Source of the DNA: Pseudoscardovia suis
GTDB taxonomy: Bacteria > Actinomycetota > Actinomycetes > Actinomycetales > Bifidobacteriaceae
NCBI RefSeq assembly: GCF_002797875.1
Contig: NZ_PGFC01000007.1
Coordinates: 22,151-86,150 of the forward strand
Direction of reading: 5' to 3'
DNA length: 64,000 bases
Each line of letters starts with the position of its first letter. The stretch's first letter is position 1. The notes below the pieces were generated by a model. It ran no database searches. It had not been told where the DNA came from and worked only from the letters and a program-made list of their open reading frames with translations. Position numbers and translations under genes: made by a program. Positions 57,362 through 64,000 of the stretch are shown one piece after another.

Positions 57362-60300
57362 ATGGCATCCACAAGGAACCGCACCAGCCAGTCGCCACAC
57401 CCCATTCCGCCCGTCATATGGACGCTCCTGGGCATCGCCGCAGGCACTCTCATGCTCACACGCGCACTCCCCGCACTCCCAGTCGTCTGGCTCGGCATGC
57501 TCGCAAGCGGCATCACGGCGAAACCCCCGCAGCCGCGAAGCGGACGGCGCACCGATCCCATCGACCCGCGCGACCAGCGTCGCTACGACAGGTGGAAGGC
57601 GTTGAAACGCGGACTCCTGCCCAACAAGGATTGGACACGATGGCGGCGCGTCTCATGGTGGGTCGCACTGACCTGCACCCTCCCGACCATGCACCTCCAC
57701 CCTCTCCCCCTCCAACCATTGGACACGATGGCAGGGTTCATGACCGTCATAGGCGTCACCCGCATGCTCGACAGGCGGAAGGACATGCGCCACCCGTACA
57801 CCGGGGTGAGCGTCACCGCATTCCATGCGAAAGCCGCACCATGGAAACGCATCACCGCCATATGCGCGCCCCTGATACCCGTCGTCCCCGCGTACATGCT
57901 CACCGACGCACCATGGAACATGCTTATCGGCATTCCCATCCTCCTCCACCTCCTCCTCGTCACCATCCTCGACCGCACACGCCAATCCACGCCGTGGCGT
58001 CGGCGCGTCGAATGGCAGCATACGCTCGACGGCTGGGTCAACGAGGATGCCAGCCCCATCGGCAAAGCATGGCAGGGTGCGACGGTCAGCCAGGTGAGCG
58101 TCCTCGGCGACAAGGACGATCCGCTCACCGTCATCCGCATACGCTACCCGCAAGGCAACCAGAACGCTTTGAAACTCGGTGTCACCGCAATACGTCCCCT
58201 CGCCACGCAAGCCGGGCACAACATCACCGAACTGCTTGAAGCGCGGCACGGCGACGCATACGATCCGAACGCGCTCAGGCTCGTCCTCGCCCACGATGAG
58301 AAAGCCATCCCGGACACCACCAGACGCATCGACGAACGCCTCGCAACCCTCGTCACCGACATTGCGTTCGCACGCACAGCCCGCACATGGAACAAACGCG
58401 CACCACTGACAAAAGCGCATCAGGTCGCGCAAAACGACGGGGACTGCGCATGGCTCATCACCCTCACGCTCCCACCCGAAGGGGGAAGCACACCCGACCT
58501 CATCAGCCTCAACTGGCTGGCCGACCCGCAGACAGGCCCCCAGGCGACCCTCCGGTTGCCCGTCGAAGCCGATTTGTACGACGCCTACTATCTCGCCATG
58601 CAACCCGGCACGCCCGTGTCCGACACGGGCAACAAGTGGCGTCCGAAAGGCAGGCTCACCGACACACGGCATTTCAACGATTATGTGCTGCTCAGCGCAC
58701 GCTACCGCAGCATGCAGAACATGTGGGTCGGACTGCTGCCCGCGAAACTCAAACCGCCCATCCCCGACTACGACAGGGAGGAAACCCTCACCGGCGACGG
58801 GTGGAGCCTCACCCTCACACCGTTCGCACTGGAACCGCCCGCCACGCCAGCCGACTATGCGAAAATCGATTTGAGCCGCCTCGACCCGGAGGCACGGTTC
58901 ACGGGAGTCAACCCCGGTACGGACGGCTCGTCGTTCGACCTGGTGCGGGTGAAAGGCGGTGCGCCCGACGGGCTGGGCATGCTGAACGGCGGCGGTCCCC
59001 AGCAACGGTATTATGCGCGGGCCATCGTGTTCCGCGCGCTCGTCAACGCACTGCCCGCGTCGAAAGGCACCGTCTCCCTGGACTCGTGCACGCAGGAAGG
59101 CAAGGATGTGAGCGTGTGGCGTGCGAACGTCACCACCGGGGAAGGCGCGACCGTAGCCGACCTGCGCAAACGCGCGCCCGCAATCCAAGCGCAGACCGGT
59201 TCGAAACTCGTATTGTGGAATTGGCGCAACCCCAGCGAAACGACCCTCTGGTTCATGCCGGGACGGTTGACCGGCGTGGAGGACGCACAGCATTTCAAAC
59301 AGCGCCGCCGTCAGAAAGAGATACTACCCCTCGCGTTGAGCGACGCATGGGGGGTCGCCGGGGTGAGTGATGACAGCGGGCGCACGCCGAAGGTCGTGGA
59401 CCTAGGCGTGTTCCCCCGCAACCACAGTCTGCTGAAAGTGCGTTTCCGCATTCCGGCGGGCATGAGCATGAGTCGCATCGACGCGAACCAGGACAAGTTC
59501 CGCACCGCAGCAGGCTACGGGTACGGGCGTATCCTGCCGCGCGGCGACGAGCATGGCGCGGACCTGTGGGACATGGCGCTCAGCAAGGGAAGCCCGTTCC
59601 CCACGATGGTGAAAGCCGACTGGGATTACGTGCGTCACTCGGACGGTCTCACGCTTCCCCTTGGCGTGGACGACATGGGCGAACCCGTCGCATGGAACGT
59701 GCATGACACGTATCACATCGCCGTCATGGGCAAGAGCGGCACGGGCAAGAGCAGCGCCGCGCAGATCGTTGTCGCGGACGCGCTCCTCCACGGGTGGCGC
59801 ATCATCATCATCGACCCCAGCAAAGGCGCGATAGACTTCACGCAATGGGCGCGACCGCTCAGCCTCGCCTACGTGGGCAACGGGCAGTTGGACGAAACCG
59901 AGGCGACCATACGGTGGGTCGAGGATGAGATGAACAAGCGTGTGCGCATGCTCAGCGAACACGGTGCGGGGAACATCCTCGACCTGCCCGAAGGGACCCG
60001 CCCCGACCGTCTCCTCATCGTGTTCGATGAGTTCAACGGATATTTGACGAAGATGGGCAAGACCGCGCCCAATCCGAACCGTGACATCAGCATTGCGAAC
60101 GACAATGCGCGCATCCAAGCGCGGAACAACAGCATCACGCGCACCATGAGCGCGCTCAGCAAAATCGCATTGCAGGGTCGCACGGCGGGCATCAGCCTCC
60201 TCATCGGCGGTCAGAGGCTCGGCATCAAGGACTTCGAGAAATTCCCCGGCGGCACGCAGTTCTACCGCACCCTCGGACGCCTTCTCCTCGGCAATGACAC

Positions 60301-60658
60301 GCCCGAAGGCGTCATCAGCCCCGGCAACGTGAAGGAAGCGCACCGGCAGCAGGCGGCGATGAAAGGCGAAGGCGGGCAGGTGCCGAAGGGACGCGGACTG
60401 TGGGAGGACATGGACGGCCGCATGACCTGCATCCAGACATGGTATGGCGGCGGGCAGGACGCGTTGAAGGAAACCGTGGAAGGCATCACGCCGCCCCAAC
60501 CCATCGACATCACCCCGTTCATGCCGGAACGCGCAGCCATGCTGGGCGAAGTCACGCGCCAGGCCGAGCAGGCGACGCAGGAGACCGAGGCGCGCGAACG
60601 GGAAATCAGCCGTGAAGTCCAGGAGGCGGAGGAAATCGACGTCGACTGGGACTTCTGA
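57362..60658 (+). CDS. Large FtsK/SpoIIIE-like conjugation ATPase
   Basis: 1098 aa. Four or more membrane helices in the first 220 residues, a long middle domain, then Walker A GKSGTGKS (about 790-797), Walker B LLIVFDEFN (about 884-892) and the LQGRTAGISLLIGGQRLG sensor region. The C-terminal helix is acidic (EAREREISREVQEAEEIDVDWDF). Proteins of this type carry double-stranded DNA in actinobacterial conjugation or act as coupling proteins. GGAAGACAC precedes ATG 57362. Confidence 0.82.
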   Translation: MASTRNRTSQSPHPIPPVIWTLLGIAAGTLMLTRALPALPVVWLGMLASGITAKPPQPRSGRRTDPIDPRDQRRYDRWKALKRGLLPNKDWTRWRRVSWWVALTCTLPTMHLHPLPLQPLDTMAGFMTVIGVTRMLDRRKDMRHPYTGVSVTAFHAKAAPWKRITAICAPLIPVVPAYMLTDAPWNMLIGIPILLHLLLVTILDRTRQSTPWRRRVEWQHTLDGWVNEDASPIGKAWQGATVSQVSVLGDKDDPLTVIRIRYPQGNQNALKLGVTAIRPLATQAGHNITELLEARHGDAYDPNALRLVLAHDEKAIPDTTRRIDERLATLVTDIAFARTARTWNKRAPLTKAHQVAQNDGDCAWLITLTLPPEGGSTPDLISLNWLADPQTGPQATLRLPVEADLYDAYYLAMQPGTPVSDTGNKWRPKGRLTDTRHFNDYVLLSARYRSMQNMWVGLLPAKLKPPIPDYDREETLTGDGWSLTLTPFALEPPATPADYAKIDLSRLDPEARFTGVNPGTDGSSFDLVRVKGGAPDGLGMLNGGGPQQRYYARAIVFRALVNALPASKGTVSLDSCTQEGKDVSVWRANVTTGEGATVADLRKRAPAIQAQTGSKLVLWNWRNPSETTLWFMPGRLTGVEDAQHFKQRRRQKEILPLALSDAWGVAGVSDDSGRTPKVVDLGVFPRNHSLLKVRFRIPAGMSMSRIDANQDKFRTAAGYGYGRILPRGDEHGADLWDMALSKGSPFPTMVKADWDYVRHSDGLTLPLGVDDMGEPVAWNVHDTYHIAVMGKSGTGKSSAAQIVVADALLHGWRIIIIDPSKGAIDFTQWARPLSLAYVGNGQLDETEATIRWVEDEMNKRVRMLSEHGAGNILDLPEGTRPDRLLIVFDEFNGYLTKMGKTAPNPNRDISIANDNARIQARNNSITRTMSALSKIALQGRTAGISLLIGGQRLGIKDFEKFPGGTQFYRTLGRLLLGNDTPEGVISPGNVKEAHRQQAAMKGEGGQVPKGRGLWEDMDGRMTCIQTWYGGGQDALKETVEGITPPQPIDITPFMPERAAMLGEVTRQAEQATQETEAREREISREVQEAEEIDVDWDF

Positions 60659-60696
60659 AAAACCAGTGGAACACCCTACAAGGAAGGACACACATC

Positions 60697-62493
60697 TTGA
60701 CGGATACGACGCATGACGGCGGATTCAAGAAAATCCGCCTCCCCCACGGGTTCGACCCCACCAACGAACAGCACATGAAGAAACTCACCATGCAAGTGCA
60801 GGAACTCGCCGCAAGCCGTATGCCGGAACTCTCGGACTACAGCCTGTACAGCATAGACGAGCAATCCGGGTACGCGATATACGCACCCATCGACCAAGTG
60901 GACGCGGTCGCGGGAAGCACGCCGGAACCCCGGTATTTCACCGTGGACGCGGGACGTGCAGCGAACCAGAAGCGCACCGCGCAGGAGTACGAGCAGAACA
61001 ACCCCGGTTGGTTCGTCGTGGATATCAACATGGTGCAAAGGCTCGTCACCATGGAGCAGCTCGATGAGAAGACCCTCACCGTGCGCCGCCTGTTCGCGGA
61101 CGTGCTCAAGGTCGACCCGTGGAAGGTGCGTGTCACGCGCACGCCGGAAGGCGGGTGGAAGATCCGCATCAACAAGACGGCGCGCACCTATGTCGCCAGC
61201 AAGTACGACAAGGCGGTTCAGGAAGCCGTCGATACCATAGGCGCGCCCGGCTGGTTCTTCAAAGCGAATCCGAAGGCGAACGTCATCATGGTGTATCCGG
61301 GGGAATTGCCCACGTTCCCCAAGGCGATACCCATGCCGCGCACGGTCGTGGAACACCCGAACCTCAGACACGGGTACTATGGCATGCGCCTGCCGGACAA
61401 GGGACGCAAGACCGGCGACATGCTGTACAACGATTGGAAGGATTCGCCCGGCGTGCTCGTGGCGGGCGCGTCGAACGGCGGCAAGAGCGTCCTCATCAAC
61501 AGCCTCGTGTACGGGTTCGTCGCGGGCGGCGGCATGCTCGCCGTCGTGGATGAGAAAGGAAAGAGCGCCGACTTCCAGTGGGTGCGCCCATGGGTGATGG
61601 ACAAGGGCTGGGGGTGCGACGGCTTGGAGTCGAGCGCCGCAGTGCTGCGCAACATACTGAGGATATGCGATGAGCGTGCGCGCATCATCAACGACGCGGG
61701 CAAGATGAACTGGTGGGGTCTGCCGGACGACGTGAAACGCGATAACCCGCTCCTGCTGCTCGTATGCGATGAGATAAGCCAATGGGCGGTCGCACCGAAG
61801 GTGCCGATGGGATTGGACAAGGACAATCCGGATCTGATAGAGGCGAAGTATGAGAACGCGATTTGCTCCAGCTCGTACATCAGCCTGCTGAAAATCAGCC
61901 AGAAGGCGCGTTTCGCCGGTATCTGCTTTTTGTATGCCGCGCAGTCCGCGACGCAGCAGGCGGGTCTCGACCCGAAGGTGAGGCTGAACCTGACGACGAA
62001 ACTCGTCATCGGTGAGAAGGTTCAGGAAAGCATCTACGACAATGTGCTCAATGATGCGAAGCATTCGCCCCGGGTTCCGCAGAACGTCATCAAGGAAGGC
62101 GTCGGCAAGGGGTGCGGTGTGAGCGAAACCCCGGGTCAGGAAACGTGCGTGTTCAAATCGTTTTATGAGGATGATCCCGCGCATGGCTTGGAGTGGGCGG
62201 ACATTCTGCGCGAACGGTTGGAGAGGGAGCGTCCCACGGTGATGGACATGTCGCGTGGCGCGATCGCATGGCAGGATGTGGTCGCGTTGGTGCCTGCCGC
62301 TGCCGACAAGCCGGATTTCTCGGGGGATGGTGTGGAGAGTCTGGACGGTTCCCCGGTGGAGGGGTTCGGCGTGGATGGCAGGGATGTCGCGGATCGTGAC
62401 GCCCCGTTGAAGGGTGCGGCCGCCGCAGCCCATGTGAGTGCGTTGGAGTTGGCGCGTCGCACTGCGCGTGAATTGGAGCGTGACGGCATCTGA
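60697..62493 (+). CDS. Second FtsK/SpoIIIE-like ATPase, without membrane helices
   Basis: 598 aa from a TTG with AAGGAAGG upstream. Walker A GASNGGKS at about 257-264, VVDEKGKSADF after it, Walker B LLLVCDEI at about 353-360, and a final motor region (ISQKARFAGICFLYAAQSATQQ). It begins 38 bases after the larger FtsK-like gene. The two may form one machine or act at different steps. The C-terminal 80 residues look flexible. Confidence 0.8.
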   Translation: MTDTTHDGGFKKIRLPHGFDPTNEQHMKKLTMQVQELAASRMPELSDYSLYSIDEQSGYAIYAPIDQVDAVAGSTPEPRYFTVDAGRAANQKRTAQEYEQNNPGWFVVDINMVQRLVTMEQLDEKTLTVRRLFADVLKVDPWKVRVTRTPEGGWKIRINKTARTYVASKYDKAVQEAVDTIGAPGWFFKANPKANVIMVYPGELPTFPKAIPMPRTVVEHPNLRHGYYGMRLPDKGRKTGDMLYNDWKDSPGVLVAGASNGGKSVLINSLVYGFVAGGGMLAVVDEKGKSADFQWVRPWVMDKGWGCDGLESSAAVLRNILRICDERARIINDAGKMNWWGLPDDVKRDNPLLLLVCDEISQWAVAPKVPMGLDKDNPDLIEAKYENAICSSSYISLLKISQKARFAGICFLYAAQSATQQAGLDPKVRLNLTTKLVIGEKVQESIYDNVLNDAKHSPRVPQNVIKEGVGKGCGVSETPGQETCVFKSFYEDDPAHGLEWADILRERLERERPTVMDMSRGAIAWQDVVALVPAAADKPDFSGDGVESLDGSPVEGFGVDGRDVADRDAPLKGAAAAAHVSALELARRTARELERDGI

Positions 62494-62567
62494 GCTTGTC
62501 CGCGTCGCCTTCCGGCGGGTGTTTCGGCTAGACTGAATGTATCAGTTGGATGCTGGAGGGAGTGTTT

Positions 62568-64000
62568 GTGGCTGCGGATTGGCTGACGGGCGGCAACCGG
62601 ATCGACCCGAATCTCATCGTGTCACGGGCGGACGATGCGCCGTCCCATGACGTGGAGCGTCCCGCCGTGCGTGGGCATGCGCGTCCCGCCGATGATGCGC
62701 ATGGGCGTCCTGATGATGATGCGCGTGTTCGTGCGAAAGCTCCTGCGCTCGTGCGAACACCGGGACCGGCGGCCGAACCAGCCAAGCCCGGGAAGCCAGC
62801 CGGCACGGACATGGAACCGAAGCCGGCCGTGCAAGCGGATGACTGGAACCCGTGGGATGATCCCGCTCCCCCATCCGCGACACGCATGGAACCCGAGTCC
62901 GTGGATGGCGACTGGAATCTCGCTGAGGGCACGCCCACACCCGTGTCCGGCATTCCCGGGGACAGCGCGGTGGATACGGACGATTGGAATCCGTGGGACG
63001 AACAGCCATCCCAGGCTCACGCCGCGCCAGCCGCCCCACCGTCCATTGACGCGGATTGGAATCTCACGGACGCGGACGCGACGTGGAACCCGTGGGATGA
63101 TGCGCCCAAGGATACGGGCGGTCATGCCATTAAGGCTCCCGCCCCCACGGACGCAACTGGAGACGGTGGGCACGAGAGTACGCGCGCGGGGACGGACGAA
63201 CGCTCGGACAGCCGAACTGCAGAGGAGGACGGAAGCACCGCCGACCGTATGCCGATGGGCACCGGCTCCCAGGAACCCACGCCCACGGATAGCATGGACG
63301 GCGATGAGCGTGAGAGCATGGGCGCACAATCCGAAGCTCACCCCGCCGACCTTGCGCCAAAGGGGTTCGACTCCAATGAGTCCATGCGCACAGACGGCGA
63401 AGAGGAGTGGAACCCGTGGGATGATACGCCGTCGGATACACGCATGCCGGATGCGCCGGCTCCCAAACCAATTGCGAACAGCGGAGATGGTGTGCACGAG
63501 AGCACGGGCGCACGGACCGAACCGCGCACCGATGACACGGACGGACGTGAGGCAGAGGGCACCGCCGATAGTGAACCGAAGACGAAAGGCTCCCATGAGG
63601 CAAAGCCCACCGACAGTGCGGAGGAGTGGAACCCGTGGGACAGTGAACCCGCTACGCCCGGAGTCCGAATGGACGGCAACCCAGACGCAGGAGGGAATGG
63701 GGGCGCTGCCCCGCACGCGACGCAGCATACGGTCTCCGCGACTCCAAGCCCCACGGATGCGGACGCAACGTGGAACCCGTGGGATGATGAGCCGGGTGGC
63801 ACGCCCGGCATGGAAACGCAGGACGCGACCCCAGAGGAATGGAACCCGTGGGATGACGGGTCCACGGATGCCGCCGACCGGCGTGAGGATGCGCAGCCCC
63901 GGCAGGACACGCAGGAGGACAAGTCCACCCCCGCACCATTGCCCGTGCGTTCAGACGTTCATGCGCCCATGGAAAGCTCCCGGTCGGGCGTTGAGCCTCC
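62568..64000 (+). CDS. Disordered protein with repeated WNPWD motifs, incomplete at the right edge
   Basis: The frame is open from GTG 62568 (GGAGGG seven bases upstream) to the window end, at least 477 aa. It is very rich in Asp, Glu, Ala, Pro and Thr and contains WNPWD seven times (Trp codons near 62844, 62984, 63084, 63409, 63628, 63772 and 63839), plus two WNL variants (62912 and 63058). Flanks are usually D/E before and DD/DE after. There are no membrane segments or recognised domains in the visible part. The motif spacing varies between about 22 and 108 codons. A tethering or scaffold protein for the transfer machinery would suit the architecture, but this is inference. Confidence 0.75.
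   Translation, partial: MAADWLTGGNRIDPNLIVSRADDAPSHDVERPAVRGHARPADDAHGRPDDDARVRAKAPALVRTPGPAAEPAKPGKPAGTDMEPKPAVQADDWNPWDDPAPPSATRMEPESVDGDWNLAEGTPTPVSGIPGDSAVDTDDWNPWDEQPSQAHAAPAAPPSIDADWNLTDADATWNPWDDAPKDTGGHAIKAPAPTDATGDGGHESTRAGTDERSDSRTAEEDGSTADRMPMGTGSQEPTPTDSMDGDERESMGAQSEAHPADLAPKGFDSNESMRTDGEEEWNPWDDTPSDTRMPDAPAPKPIANSGDGVHESTGARTEPRTDDTDGREAEGTADSEPKTKGSHEAKPTDSAEEWNPWDSEPATPGVRMDGNPDAGGNGGAAPHATQHTVSATPSPTDADATWNPWDDEPGGTPGMETQDATPEEWNPWDDGSTDAADRREDAQPRQDTQEDKSTPAPLPVRSDVHAPMESSRSGVEP

Noticed and set aside
1..64000. CRISPR arrays, tRNA and rRNA genes
   Set aside because: No regularly spaced repeats with unique spacers, no cloverleaf-like sequences and no rRNA segments were seen. 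The only tandem repeat is the 29-bp set at 25011.

Overview
The window looks like about a third of a large conjugative plasmid (or a closely related integrative element) from a high-GC Gram-positive bacterium, most likely a Bifidobacterium. The evidence is high-GC codon use throughout, a WhiB-type Fe-S regulator (an actinobacterial family), actinobacterial-style secreted proteins (CAP plus DUF5648 repeats, LPxTG-like pili with a class C sortase), and a backbone of ParA, SSB, a RepA_C-like initiator and a type IV secretion operon, with no rRNA, tRNA or housekeeping genes. Similarity to the Bifidobacterium megaplasmid type (for example pMP7017) is an inference from gene content, not from a search.

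Layout. 1-8.3 kb is an accessory region: a Bro-N/KilA-type antirepressor, then a minus-strand series of very small, often start/stop-overlapping genes of unknown function and a secreted CAP-domain protein. A repeated structured small-RNA candidate lies on each side of this block (1.45 kb and 8.8 kb). 9.1-12.4 kb is a defence/stabilisation island: HicAB, a Panacea-domain antitoxin followed by a PemK/MazF-like toxin, and an AAA ATPase with a small partner. 12.5-22.5 kb is a four-gene minus-strand pilus/adhesin operon (two very large surface proteins, a major pilin, a class C sortase). It is flanked by a divergent Xre repressor and ImmA/IrrE-type metalloprotease pair with repeated operator-like sites. 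24-25.8 kb contains a TnpB scrap, 29-bp tandem repeats and a small gene that together resemble a replication or copy-control region. 25.9-28.6 kb is a type II restriction-modification pair (AlwI-family endonuclease plus C5 methyltransferase).

28.9-34.95 kb is plasmid backbone: an anchored HNH nuclease, a TcpC/VirB8-like protein, ParA with a small partner, SSB and a RepA-like initiator. 35.6-64 kb is mostly one plus-strand conjugation region. It encodes a MinD/ParA-like ATPase, a Replic_Relax-like protein (possible relaxase), a VirD4/TraG-like coupling ATPase, small membrane subunits, a giant VirB6-like channel protein, VirB4, a two-domain cell-wall hydrolase, two further FtsK-like motors, and finally a repeat protein with seven WNPWD motifs that runs off the window. 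The region is interrupted by a few short minus-strand genes, including a miniature of the antirepressor seen at the left end.

Working model: the T4SS genes build the mating channel, the wall hydrolase opens the peptidoglycan, the sortase pilus gives surface contact, ParA/Rep/SSB maintain the element, and R-M plus toxin-antitoxin modules stabilise it. Several accessory genes share one promoter design (TTGACA, 16-nt spacer, TAGTGT-like -10) and partly the same leader, suggesting coordinated expression.
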